From positions 28,554 to 92,553 of the forward strand of contig RKRN01000055.1 in NCBI GenBank assembly GCA_007571365.1: 64,000 bases of DNA, read 5' to 3'. Shown here in pieces: positions 51,243 to 60,326 of the stretch. A program made the position numbers and the translations under genes. The notes beneath the pieces were generated by a model. It was not told the DNA's origin, searched no databases, and saw only the letters and a program-made list of their open reading frames with translations. Positions within the stretch are counted from its first letter, which is position 1; each line of letters starts with the position of its first letter. Source of the DNA: Candidatus Latescibacterota bacterium (GTDB taxonomy: Bacteria; Latescibacterota; UBA2968; UBA8231).

Positions 51243-52904
51243 ATGCCAAAAAAAATTACTGCATTTTGGCTTTTACCACTCGCGCTTTTTACCATGCTCA
51301 TGGGTTGCACAGCAGAAATGGGAGACCGAGTTGTTGCTCAGATAGGTGATGAAGAGATAACCGTTGACCAGTTGCGGGAATTTATCGATGGCCTCCCAGA
51401 TAACAAGGCGGAGACCACTAGGGTAGAAGAAGCGCAGAATCATCTGAACACCCTGATCAATATCCAACTACTGATCAGGGAGGCGAAGGCGGCCGACCTC
51501 GACAAAAGCCCAGAATTTCGCGCCCGCCTGAAAAAGGTTGAGCGGGAAAAGTTGATCAGCATTTTCCAAGACAGAGCGCTGGAAGTAGAGGAGGAAGTGG
51601 AGGAGGGCGAAGTACGGGAATACGCTGAACGCATGGGGCTCACTCGAGCAGTCAGATTGGCCGATATAATGGTTCCCAACCACGAAAGTGCCTTGGCCGC
51701 CCTCCGGGAACTCAAAAATGGGGTGCCTTTTGGGCAAGTCGCTCAAAAATGGTCCATAAATAAAAAAACCTCGGCCCAAGGTGGCGACTTAGGCCGTTAT
51801 ACCACCCGAGAACACATGATCACGCCTCTTCAGGACGAACTGTTTTCCCTCGCCTTGGGCGAAGTCTCCGAGCCCATAAAAATCGGTGGAAACTATTCGA
51901 TCTTCACAGTCATAGCCGATTCTACCATCGAACTCAGTCCTCAGAGGAGGTTGGCGATCCAAATGGGGCTACAAAAAGAAAAAAAGCAGCGGGCGCTATC
52001 AGCTTTGGTCGCTGAACTTGGGGGAAAATACCACCTTGAATTGGATCGGGAAGGGCTCGCGCTCATTGTCGAAAAAGTGCGTGGCGGTGCATCTTTTGCC
52101 TTGGAGACGGAGCGCAATATAGTGCTCTATAGGTACGACGGCGGAGAAATAACCGCTCAGGACTTGGCAGATGCTGGCCACATCCTAAAGGGCAATACCT
52201 TGGCCCAACTCAGCGACTCCAGCCAAGTGGTCGCTTTTGCCGAGCGCCATGTCGTGCCCAATGCAATGCTTGTGGAAGCGGCCCGGCGTGCTGGCATAGA
52301 CGAGGAAGCAGAGACGGTTAAGTGGTTGGAAAAGCAGGCAAATCAACTCTTGATAAGTGCCCTCAGGGCGCGGCTCCTGAGAGCTAAAGTGACCATTGCC
52401 GAAAACGAGTTACGCCAATTTTACAAGGCCCATGCGGAAAGATATCTGCACCCCGAGCAAATTGAAGTACAAGAAGTTGTGGTAGAGACAGAGGCCGAGG
52501 CACTGAGGTTGATGGAGCAGCTCCAACAAGGAGCCCGATTAGGCGATTTGGCCAAGAAGTATTCTATCCGCTCGCTAGAGGATCGAGATGAAGAGGGCCG
52601 ATTCCACTTCCACCTCTTCGAAAAGGCCTTTCTCGGTGGTTTTGTAGAAGTCGCCGAAAAAGCCGAGATAGGAGCACTCACCGGGCCGACCAAGATAGAT
52701 AAGGGTTATTCTATATTTAAGGTGCTTTCTAGGGAACGCAAGCGAGAGACTTTTCAGGAAGCCGAATGGAGAGTCCGTTCCCAACTCAGAAGAGAAAAGA
52801 ACAGAAAGGCCTTTAATCAGTTTATCGAAGAAGTGCGGAATAAATATGCATCGAAAGTGGTTATTCGGGAGGACAACTTCCAAGTCGCTTTCGGGGAGAG
52901 ATAG
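51243..52904 (+). CDS. Two-domain PpiC-type peptidyl-prolyl isomerase lipoprotein
   Basis: This 553-residue protein has a lipobox (TMLMGC, Cys22) and is a predicted lipoprotein. It has a SurA/PrsA-like helical N-terminal chaperone region (IGDEEITVDQLREFIDGLP) and two parvulin-type PPIC domains: about 138-222 (LADIMVPNHESALAALRELK, GGDLGRYTTREHM) and about 406-497 (EVQEVVVETEAEALRLMEQL, ALTGPTKIDKGYSIFKV). It should fold exported proteins in the periplasm. Coming last in the cluster after three secreted proteins and a barrel, it is a likely dedicated chaperone for them. The second domain lacks some usual parvulin residues (no GGDLG), so it may be inactive. Confidence 0.88.
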   Translation: MPKKITAFWLLPLALFTMLMGCTAEMGDRVVAQIGDEEITVDQLREFIDGLPDNKAETTRVEEAQNHLNTLINIQLLIREAKAADLDKSPEFRARLKKVEREKLISIFQDRALEVEEEVEEGEVREYAERMGLTRAVRLADIMVPNHESALAALRELKNGVPFGQVAQKWSINKKTSAQGGDLGRYTTREHMITPLQDELFSLALGEVSEPIKIGGNYSIFTVIADSTIELSPQRRLAIQMGLQKEKKQRALSALVAELGGKYHLELDREGLALIVEKVRGGASFALETERNIVLYRYDGGEITAQDLADAGHILKGNTLAQLSDSSQVVAFAERHVVPNAMLVEAARRAGIDEEAETVKWLEKQANQLLISALRARLLRAKVTIAENELRQFYKAHAERYLHPEQIEVQEVVVETEAEALRLMEQLQQGARLGDLAKKYSIRSLEDRDEEGRFHFHLFEKAFLGGFVEVAEKAEIGALTGPTKIDKGYSIFKVLSRERKRETFQEAEWRVRSQLRREKNRKAFNQFIEEVRNKYASKVVIREDNFQVAFGER

Positions 52905-52920
52905 AGGGCTATAGGTCTTA

Positions 52921-54612
52921 CTACTCTGCGTAGATGTTGGTCCCTATCTCCGTAAAGACGTAGGGGCCGTTTTGGCGGATTACCAACAGCTTATTGGCCG
53001 GTGCCGCTGGCACTATCTGACGGGTGCCGTCGGGCCAAGTGATTTCCACTTCATCCGTTCCTTCTGCCCTACCCAAGCCGAAAAAAATACGCATATCGTT
53101 GTAGGAGAGATAGCTGGAAGCACCATTAGCTGTCCGCCACTGAAATCGGCCGCCAGCCAACAAACGGATTTTGGCACCGACAGCGTCGCGATTGGGACCA
53201 CGGCCTAGGAGTTGGACCACGAGCCAGTTGTTGACGGGGGCGAAGTCGTTGCGCAACAGGGTGCTCGCCTCATCCAAATTGACGACGAAAATGTCCACAT
53301 CGCCGTCGTTGTCGTAGTCGCCGAAACTGGCACCGCGGCTGACTCTTTTAAGAGCCATTCCCGGACCAGCCGCATCCCCTATATCGATTAAACGGTTGCC
53401 GCCGTCGTTGCGGATCAATTGGTTGCGCTGGGGGTAGGAAGTGCCCGCAATAGTGCTAGCCGCCTGCGGATAAACGTGGCCGTTAGCAACGAATAGATCC
53501 AAGTCGCCGTCCCTGTCATAGTCGAAAAATTGGGTGCCCCACCCCAGCATCCCAAGCGTGGGTTCTTCTAGACCGATCTGGGTCGTTATATCTTTAAAAT
53601 GGCCCTGTCCGTCGTTGAGATAGAAGGTATTACTTTCGCGAAAAAAATGAGTTATATAGAGGTCGAGGTCGCCGTCGCCGTCATAGTCTCCCCCGCTGAC
53701 CCCCATACCCGCCTCTTCTTCGCCGTACTCGTTATACGCGATGCCTGCTTTAAGGCCAATTTCGCTAAAAGTGCCATCGCGGTTGTTGTCGAAGAGCACA
53801 TTGGGAGTTGCGTCGTTGGCCACGAAGAGATCGATGTCGCCATCGTTGTCGAAGTCTTCGGGCAGTACCCCCAACCCGTAGTAGTGGTTGGCCCAAGAGA
53901 TACCCGAAGGACGGGTGACGTCGGTGAAGGTATTGTCCCCGTTGTTGCGGTAGAACAGGTCGGCGGCTCTAGGTAGACCTTGAGGGCCGCAGAATATCTC
54001 GATTCCTTCGTAGGTACAGACCTTATCCGAAGGGGAGTCAAAATCATAGACGAGATAATTGGCAACGTATAAGTCGAGGTCGCCGTCGCCATCGTAATCA
54101 AAAAAAGCAGCACTGGAGCTATAATCGTTCCCTGCTACCCCAGCGGAAATGTCCACAAAGGTACCATTACCTCGGTTGCGGTAGAGGATATTGGGACCAT
54201 AATTGGTCACGTAAAGGTCGCGGTCCCCGTCGCCATCGATGTCGCCCACGGTACAGCCCATACCCCAACTGCGGTCCCCAACGCCGGCAAATAAGGTCAC
54301 ATCAGCAAAGGTGCCGTTACCTTGGTTGCGGTAGAGGATATTGCTTGGGCCGGATTTTTGTCGGTAGGTATTGACAGTAGCGCCGTTGACCGCATATAGG
54401 TCAAGGTCGCTGTCGTTATCGTAGTCAAAAAAAGCAGCGCCGCCGCCGGAGGTTTCGACAATGTGCTTTTTTTGAGATCCGCCGGCCACATATTGGAAGG
54501 CGATATGCGCTTCCTTTGTTTGGTCGGTGAATTGGGGTAGAACAGATTCCGGCAGCAGCATGGCCAACGCTAGGGCAAAGGCAAGGACTCGGCGATAACA
54601 AAAAAAATCCAT
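52921..54612 (-). CDS. CRTAC1-type FG-GAP/ASPIC-UnbV exported protein, third copy
   Basis: This 563-residue protein has a signal peptide (VLAFALALAMLLPESVLPQ), FG-GAP/VCBS blades with calcium loops (DYDNDSDLDLY, DIDGDGDRDLY, DYDGDGDLDLY, DFDNDGDIDLF, DYDGDGDLDLY, DYDRDGDLDLF, DYDNDGDVDIF), and an ASPIC/UnbV domain (VNNWLVVQLLGRGPNRDAVG, SYLSYNDMRIFFGLG, ITWPDGTR). It is a close paralogue of the 568-residue copy at 39045, with matching blade order and a shared GASSYLS/SYLS turn. It is on the opposite strand and converges on the PpiC gene. The two copies flank the surface-protein cluster. Confidence 0.88.
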   Translation of the reverse strand: MDFFCYRRVLAFALALAMLLPESVLPQFTDQTKEAHIAFQYVAGGSQKKHIVETSGGGAAFFDYDNDSDLDLYAVNGATVNTYRQKSGPSNILYRNQGNGTFADVTLFAGVGDRSWGMGCTVGDIDGDGDRDLYVTNYGPNILYRNRGNGTFVDISAGVAGNDYSSSAAFFDYDGDGDLDLYVANYLVYDFDSPSDKVCTYEGIEIFCGPQGLPRAADLFYRNNGDNTFTDVTRPSGISWANHYYGLGVLPEDFDNDGDIDLFVANDATPNVLFDNNRDGTFSEIGLKAGIAYNEYGEEEAGMGVSGGDYDGDGDLDLYITHFFRESNTFYLNDGQGHFKDITTQIGLEEPTLGMLGWGTQFFDYDRDGDLDLFVANGHVYPQAASTIAGTSYPQRNQLIRNDGGNRLIDIGDAAGPGMALKRVSRGASFGDYDNDGDVDIFVVNLDEASTLLRNDFAPVNNWLVVQLLGRGPNRDAVGAKIRLLAGGRFQWRTANGASSYLSYNDMRIFFGLGRAEGTDEVEITWPDGTRQIVPAAPANKLLVIRQNGPYVFTEIGTNIYAE

Positions 54613-54736
54613 ACACTCATCGCTGTAGAAGTAAACTAAGCCGATAATGGTCGCAATTATAGAAATTACCCCTTGCTACGGCAAGAACAGAGCATCGGTT
54701 GCACGCTCTCGTCATTCACAGATCTGGAGGTGCGGA

Positions 54737-55546
54737 ATGAGGCAGATTTTTGCCGCCCTAATAATGGGTATCACGTGTGCGGCTATGGGGCGATCTGAGA
54801 ACGTTGTTGTGGAATTTCGCGACGGAGTCGCGATGGAATTTGTGTGGATCGAGCCAGGTACTTTTCTGATGGGATCGCCAACTTCAGCCTCTACACGGGG
54901 CGAAGACGAAATTCCGCAGCACGAGGTCTCGATCAGTAAGGGGTTTTACTTGGGTAAATTTGAGATTACCCAAGCCCAATGGGTCGCGATGATGGGGACA
55001 GCGCCGTGGACCCGGCGCAAGTACGTACAGGCCGCGCCGAATCACCCGGCAGTCTATATCTCGTGGATAGACATGCAGGAATTCCTCCGCCGCTCAAACG
55101 AAGCCGCCGATAGAGATTTGTACCGTCTACCCACCGAAGCCGAGTGGGAATACGCCTGCCGGGCCGGGACCACGACGAGCCGTTCCTTTGGGGACGACGA
55201 AAGCCAGTTGGGCGACTATGCATGGTACCTAGAAAATGTGAGTGAAGCGGAGGGGAAATCTGCCCAGCCAGTGGGTTCAAAGCAGCCAAATCCTTGGGGC
55301 CTATACGATATGCACGGTAATGTATGGGAGTGGGTACAAGACTGGTACAGCAACGCCTATTCAAGCACCAAACAGGTGGACCCTACCGGAGCTGCTGCGG
55401 GAATTGCTCGCGTTATGCGCGGCGGCGGTTTTGTCAATCACGCCCGCAACGTGCGGTCGGCCAAACGCTTCAGCTTTGATCCATCGCTCCGCTACTGTGC
55501 TATTGGAGCACGCCTGGTGATGATAGCCCATAGAGACGAGTATTGA
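54737..55546 (+). CDS. SUMF1/FGE-like exported protein without obvious catalytic cysteines
   Basis: This 269-residue protein starts at ATG 54737, with GGAGG seven bases upstream. It has a signal peptide (MRQIFAALIMGITCAAMGRS). The FGE-sulfatase (SUMF1) fold is clear: FVWIEPGTFLMGSP, EIPQHEVSISKGFYLGKFEI, RLPTEAEWEYACRAGTTTS, NPWGLYDMHGNVWEWVQDWY and VMRGGGF. At the usual active-site position the protein has NVRSAKRFS where catalytic FGEs have a cysteine; the only other cysteines are in EYACRAG and RYCAIG. It is therefore more likely a binding or structural C-type-lectin-like fold than a formylglycine maker. Its TGA overlaps the TTG start of the next gene. Confidence 0.88.
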   Translation: MRQIFAALIMGITCAAMGRSENVVVEFRDGVAMEFVWIEPGTFLMGSPTSASTRGEDEIPQHEVSISKGFYLGKFEITQAQWVAMMGTAPWTRRKYVQAAPNHPAVYISWIDMQEFLRRSNEAADRDLYRLPTEAEWEYACRAGTTTSRSFGDDESQLGDYAWYLENVSEAEGKSAQPVGSKQPNPWGLYDMHGNVWEWVQDWYSNAYSSTKQVDPTGAAAGIARVMRGGGFVNHARNVRSAKRFSFDPSLRYCAIGARLVMIAHRDEY

Positions 55547-57531
55547 AAAAGAGAATTCCGCTTCAATACCTCACATGGCTAAAGAGAAGCCGGCCGACCT
55601 ATGGAGATGTCAAAGACATTTCGGCCCGGGCCATCTTACTGGGGGCGGTACTGGCCTTTCTGCTAAATCTCCTTGACGCCTATGCTACGACCCTCATCCG
55701 AGGTTCGTATCTAACCCTGAACTTCAGCACCCCGGCGGCCCTGTTCTTCTTCTTTTTTGTCGTGCTCACCAGTGCCTTGGTCGCCTGTCTCCGCCGCCCC
55801 TTGGCCTTGGACCAAGCCGAGTTGGTAACCATCTACATCATGCTAGCGGTGGCCTGCTGTGTTCCCGGTATGGGTTTCACTCAGTTCATCATACCCTGCT
55901 TACTCGGCTCCACCTACTATGCCACGCCCGAGAACAACTGGGATTTTCTTTACAACCAGTACATCCCCAACTGGATGATTCCCCGGGGCGAAAACGCAGC
56001 GCGTTTTTTCTTTGAAGGTCTGCCCGAAGGCGAAGCCATTCCTTGGGGTATCTGGGTCGTACCGCTGAGTTTCTGGTACGGATTTTTTTTAGTGCTCAGC
56101 TTCGCCATGATCTGCACCATGGTCATTCTACGCCGCCAGTGGATGGACCGGGAAAAGCTGGTCTATCCACTGATCCAAGCCCCCATGGCGATGATCGGCC
56201 GAGAAAAGGAAGGAATGATTGGTCGATCATTTTTCACCAGTAAAGCCATGTGGATCGGCTTTGCCGTATCATTTATTCTGCTCAGTGTCAACGGCCTGCA
56301 CTCCTACTTTCCGACCTTTCCGCAGATCACCAAGACCTTCATATTGCCCTTGTTCCGCGATACGGTCAGCCTGAGTTTTTGGTTTAGTCCACCTTGGCTA
56401 GGATTTTTCTATTTCGTCAATCTGGATATCACGGCCTCAATCTGGATATTCTACATTCTCACTACTGTCCAGCGGGGTATCTTCAATACCATCGGCTTGC
56501 AGAGTACGCAGCGGATCGATTTCTACTCTATTGAACCTTTCTTGGCTCATCAGGGTATGGGCTCTATGATCGTCTTTGTGCTGGTGGGGTTGTGGGTGGG
56601 ACGCGGCCATTTACAAAGTGTCTACCGCAAAGCCTTCCACGGCGACGGAGAAGTCGACGGCAGCGGTGAGATGCTATCCTACCGACAGGCTCTTTTCGGC
56701 CTGATAGCGGCACTTGCTTTAGTAGTGGTTAGCCTCTGCATGATGGGCCTAACCTTTCCTACAGCGCTGTTGTTCCTCTTTGGTGCTATGATTCTGTTTA
56801 TAGGGCTAACTCGGGTAGTGGCCGAAGGGGGCATCCCGGCCATGCGGCCCCCTATCATGACTTCGAGCTTTGTCATTTCGGGGGCTGGTGCCTCGGCCTT
56901 GGGTGCTTCGGGTTTGGTGGCCCTAGGCTTTTCCTATGGCTGGCATTCCGAAGTACGCTCCTTTGTCATGGCGTCTGTAGCCAACGGGCTGAAGATGGGT
57001 GAGATTATCACCGGTTCCAAGCGCCGACTACTCTGGGCCGTGATCATTGCCATTGTGGTTAGTCTGGCCGGCTCGTCGTATATGACCTTAGTGCTGGCCT
57101 ATAAATACGGAGGCATCAATCTCAATCCGCTCTTTTTCGTAGGACAGGCCCCTACCTTCGGTCCTCGGGATATGGCTCCTCGCATCGCCGCAGAACTGCC
57201 CGGTCCAAGACTAGACGCTTGGCTGTTCATGAGCATCGGTGGAGGGGTGATGGCTCTGCTGATGTGGGCGCGGCACCAGTTCGTCTGGTGGCCGCTCAAT
57301 CCTCTTGGCTATACCATCAGTGCCAACTGGAAGACGGGACATATCTTTGGCAGTGCCTTTCTCGCTTGGTTCCTAAAACTGTTAATCCTGCGCTACGGCG
57401 GTCCCAAACTGTACCGGAATTTACGGCCTTTTTTTCTGGGCCTGATCTTAGGCGAGATCGTGGCGGCGGGCGGATGGCTAGTGCTGGATTATGTAACCGG
57501 ACACATAGGGAGCTTTTTGACACAAATCTAA
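55543..57531 (+). CDS. Multi-pass membrane protein (DUF6785/OPT-like)
   Basis: This 662-residue protein has about twelve to fourteen membrane helices (AILLGAVLAFLLNLLDAYA, ALFFFFFVVLTSALVAC, PLALVVVSLCMMGLTFPT-like segments). It carries conserved-looking polar turns such as VVAEGGIPAMRPPIM, GWHSEVRSFVMASVANGLKM and GGVMALLMWARHQFVWWPLN. This resembles the oligopeptide-transporter-like DUF6785/DUF6784 proteins found in Planctomycetes and candidate phyla, from memory. The TTG start overlaps the SUMF1-like stop (TTGA), implying coupled translation. The substrate is unknown. The gene ends in a small hairpin. Confidence 0.75.
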   Translation: MKKRIPLQYLTWLKRSRPTYGDVKDISARAILLGAVLAFLLNLLDAYATTLIRGSYLTLNFSTPAALFFFFFVVLTSALVACLRRPLALDQAELVTIYIMLAVACCVPGMGFTQFIIPCLLGSTYYATPENNWDFLYNQYIPNWMIPRGENAARFFFEGLPEGEAIPWGIWVVPLSFWYGFFLVLSFAMICTMVILRRQWMDREKLVYPLIQAPMAMIGREKEGMIGRSFFTSKAMWIGFAVSFILLSVNGLHSYFPTFPQITKTFILPLFRDTVSLSFWFSPPWLGFFYFVNLDITASIWIFYILTTVQRGIFNTIGLQSTQRIDFYSIEPFLAHQGMGSMIVFVLVGLWVGRGHLQSVYRKAFHGDGEVDGSGEMLSYRQALFGLIAALALVVVSLCMMGLTFPTALLFLFGAMILFIGLTRVVAEGGIPAMRPPIMTSSFVISGAGASALGASGLVALGFSYGWHSEVRSFVMASVANGLKMGEIITGSKRRLLWAVIIAIVVSLAGSSYMTLVLAYKYGGINLNPLFFVGQAPTFGPRDMAPRIAAELPGPRLDAWLFMSIGGGVMALLMWARHQFVWWPLNPLGYTISANWKTGHIFGSAFLAWFLKLLILRYGGPKLYRNLRPFFLGLILGEIVAAGGWLVLDYVTGHIGSFLTQI

Positions 57532-57540
57532 CTGCACAGC

Positions 57541-57559
57541 ATGACCTCAGTAAGGTCAT
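57541..57559. repeat. Small perfect hairpin after the membrane-protein gene
   Basis: ATGACCT (57541-57547) and AGGTCAT (57553-57559) flank a five-base loop, nine bases after the stop. Neither strand has a T run next to it. It may act weakly on both converging genes. Confidence 0.4.
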
Positions 57560-57631
57560 CATAATCAAGAATGATACCTTTCGAGATTTCCCGGCTCTCT
57601 ACGCTAGACTTGGCGGCCAAGTCAATGTACA

Positions 57632-59128
57632 TCAGTTTAGCCAGCGGCCAATTTCGCGGCTTACAGCGTCGTAATCGCCCGTGCCGACGACCTCGTGGAC
57701 TATTTGCTTGTCCTTAAAGACGAGGATCCGCCCGGCTAAACGGATGATCTCCGGCATGTCCGACGAGATCAGAATGATCGCCTTGCCCTCTTTGGCCGCC
57801 AAGTCCCACAGCAAGCGATGGATCTGGGCCTTAGCTTGGATGTCCACCCCGACGGTCGGCTCATCGACGATGAGGATGTCACAGCCGGCCGCCAGCCACT
57901 TGCCCAAGCTGACTTTCTGCTGATTGCCACCGCTGAGATTAGCTACCGCCTGCTCTAAGCCCGTCGTGCGAATATCCAGTGCCGCGACCAGAGCCTGCGC
58001 GGCTTGAGTCTCCGCCCGGTCGTCAATTCGGCGCGTGAACCTGCCGACGATCCGCTCCCAGATGGTAATGCCGAGATTGGTGCGCACGGTTGCGTCTAGC
58101 AGCAGGCCCTCTTCTTTGCGGTTTTCAGTTACGTAGCCCATGCGGTATTGGTACAGGCTGTCAGCCACCGAGCCGATTTGCGCTTTGGCTCCGTGGATAT
58201 AGACGGCCCCCCGCTCGGCTTGCTCGGCCCCGACCAGCAGCCGCGCCAACTCAGTGCGCCCGGCTCCCACCAAGCCGTACAAACCCAAAATCTCGCCAGC
58301 GTAGAGCGAAAAACTCACTTCGTGCGCCCGGCCCAGCGCGTACAGCCCCTCGACCCGGAGCACCTCCCGCGTCCGCTCCACCGCTGTCATGCCAAACGAA
58401 ACCGTCGCGGCCTGCCGACCGATCATCATCTCGATCAGCTCGGTACGCGGTAGGCCGGCCAACTCCCTCGTCCCCACGTGTCGCCCGTCCCGCAGTACGC
58501 TGACTTGGTCGCCGATCTGATAGACCTCGTCGAACTTGTGCGAGACAAAGACGATGGCCACCCCGGCCTCGCGCAACTGGCGCAAAATGCCAAACAGGCG
58601 GTCTGCTTCGTGCTCGGTAAGCGACGACGTCGGCTCGTCTAATAGCAGCACCCGCGCCTCGGCCGACAGCACCCGGGCGATCTGCACTAGTTGCTTGTGC
58701 GCCGCGCTCAAACCGCCAATGGGTGCTTGCGGGTCCATGTCCAACCCGACCCGTGCCATCGCAGCCCGCGCCTGATCGTCGAGCCGCAGCCAGTCGAGGC
58801 GGCCCCGGCGGCTGAAGGCGTCTAACTTGTCGAGCATGATGTTCTCGGCGACGCTGGCCTCAGCCACGACTTGGATTTCCTGATGGACGAGGCCAATACC
58901 GCAGTCGAGACAGTCGCGGCAGTTATGTACGCGCAGCGGTGCGCCGCCGAAGAGCATCCGCCCGGCGTCGGGCTGGTAGATCCCGGTGACGATTTTGAGC
59001 AGGGTGCTTTTGCCAGCCCCGTTTTCGCCAACTAGGGCGTGGATTTGACCTGACTGGAACGACAGCGACACATCATCCAGGGCCCGGACGCCGGGGAAGC
59101 ATTTGCTGATGGATTGCAGTTCGAGCAC
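57632..59128 (-). CDS. Sugar ABC transporter ATP-binding protein (RbsA/MglA-type)
   Basis: This 498-residue protein has two fused ABC domains, as in ribose/galactose-type importers. The first has Walker A GENGAGKST (residues 34-42), a degenerate signature LSAAHKQLVQIARVL and Walker B VLLLDEPTSSL. The second has a degenerate P-loop (GLYGLVGAGRTEL), signature LSGGNQQKVSLGKWL and Walker B ILIVDEPTVGVD. This asymmetry is normal for the family. It begins at GTG 59128, three bases after the stop of the binding-protein gene. No permease gene follows: the next gene is convergent and unrelated. Confidence 0.93.
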   Translation of the reverse strand: MLELQSISKCFPGVRALDDVSLSFQSGQIHALVGENGAGKSTLLKIVTGIYQPDAGRMLFGGAPLRVHNCRDCLDCGIGLVHQEIQVVAEASVAENIMLDKLDAFSRRGRLDWLRLDDQARAAMARVGLDMDPQAPIGGLSAAHKQLVQIARVLSAEARVLLLDEPTSSLTEHEADRLFGILRQLREAGVAIVFVSHKFDEVYQIGDQVSVLRDGRHVGTRELAGLPRTELIEMMIGRQAATVSFGMTAVERTREVLRVEGLYALGRAHEVSFSLYAGEILGLYGLVGAGRTELARLLVGAEQAERGAVYIHGAKAQIGSVADSLYQYRMGYVTENRKEEGLLLDATVRTNLGITIWERIVGRFTRRIDDRAETQAAQALVAALDIRTTGLEQAVANLSGGNQQKVSLGKWLAAGCDILIVDEPTVGVDIQAKAQIHRLLWDLAAKEGKAIILISSDMPEIIRLAGRILVFKDKQIVHEVVGTGDYDAVSREIGRWLN

Positions 59129-59131
59129 GAA

Positions 59132-60139
59132 TCAGCGGGGTGGGCTGAGGTATTTGGTCTCCAACTCGCCCATAATCCGCGCGGTGATGGCCCGGACCTC
59201 GGCCGCAAAGGTATCGACGTTGTCCTTGGTCACCAGCACCGTACCCGAGTTGATGAAGTAGCGGTCGGGATTGGCCTGCCAGCCATCGAGCAGATAGCTC
59301 AACAGCGCACACGTGATGTAGCCGTGGCCGTAGGGATTTTGCGAGACGGTCGCGTCAATGGCCCCCCCGCGGATCGCGTCGAGCACCACTGGGTCCGTGT
59401 CGATGCCGACGAAGTGGATGCGCTTGTTATCTGGGGTTTGGTTCCACTCCGACAGGATGGTCGCTGCGGCCACGGTCGGGGTGTAGCCCGTGCAAATTAC
59501 GCCGTCGATCTCGGCTATCCGCGCCGAGAGCGCGTCTTGGATTTTGGCGGTGCTGGTCTCAATCGACTCCATACCGGCGATCTCTTGGACGATCTGGACC
59601 GCTGGGTATTTGGCCACCGCTGCCTCGACGCCTTCTTTGCGCAAGATGGTATTGGGGTCTTCGACCAGTTCGAGCACGTTGAGGATGTTGCCCTTGCCGC
59701 CCATAAAGCCGATCAGCGCCTCGGTGGCCTCTATCGCTGCCTGCTTGACATCGGTCGCCACGCAAAACGAAGCAGGCGTCGGCAGCGTCGTCGGTGCTCC
59801 ATAGCTGACGACATAGGCCCCATTTTGCACCAGTTCCTCGTAAAGTCCGTTGGCGGCGCTGGCGTCGGCTGGGTAGAGCGAAAAGCCTTTGTAGCCTTGG
59901 GCGGCTAGCGGCTCGACGTTGGCGTTTTCGTTGTCTTGGGTCCAGTTTTGGCCGATCTGGCGCTTGATCTTGATCCCGGTGTCGCGCTCGTAGCCGATTA
60001 CCCCTTTTTGCACCTCTTCGACATAGGGGTGGACCATCAGGGCGTACCAGACGATTTTTTTCTCCGCGGGCTTGTCGCCCGATTCACCACCGCAGCCGGC
60101 GACAACAAGCGCTGCGACCCAAACTAGTAGTAGGTGCAT
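59132..60139 (-). CDS. Sugar ABC transporter substrate-binding lipoprotein
   Basis: This 335-residue protein starts at ATG 60139 with GGAGAG about six bases upstream; a longer frame adds 73 non-homologous residues. The lipobox is VVAGC (Cys16). The mature protein is a type I periplasmic-binding fold: KKIVWYALMVHPYVEEVQKG, LAAQGYKGFSLYPADASA, AAIEATEALIGFMGGKGNIL, DGVICTGYTPTVAAA, HFVGIDTDPVVLDAIRGGAI and SQNPYGHGYITC. This matches ribose/galactofuranose-type binding proteins, so the ligand is probably a sugar. It heads the pair with the ABC ATPase gene. Confidence 0.9.
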   Translation of the reverse strand: MHLLLVWVAALVVAGCGGESGDKPAEKKIVWYALMVHPYVEEVQKGVIGYERDTGIKIKRQIGQNWTQDNENANVEPLAAQGYKGFSLYPADASAANGLYEELVQNGAYVVSYGAPTTLPTPASFCVATDVKQAAIEATEALIGFMGGKGNILNVLELVEDPNTILRKEGVEAAVAKYPAVQIVQEIAGMESIETSTAKIQDALSARIAEIDGVICTGYTPTVAAATILSEWNQTPDNKRIHFVGIDTDPVVLDAIRGGAIDATVSQNPYGHGYITCALLSYLLDGWQANPDRYFINSGTVLVTKDNVDTFAAEVRAITARIMGELETKYLSPPR

Positions 60140-60326
60140 GGCGGCTCTCCTTTCCCGAAAATGTACTGCAGCGGAGAACTTATCGGCAACTTTGAATGGT
60201 CGAGGAAGGGCTGTTTGCAGGAGGTGAATAGGTACGTCATCGTTGGCTGCTTGCGCTGCGAAGTCGACAGATACGCTTAGGTGACCGCAGGAAGCGAAAG
60301 CCTGTGGCGGCACGTTACCGCCCACG

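Noticed and set aside
54737..55546. Formylglycine-generating enzyme
   Set aside because: The fold matches, but the catalytic cysteine position has other residues and no sulfatase gene is near.
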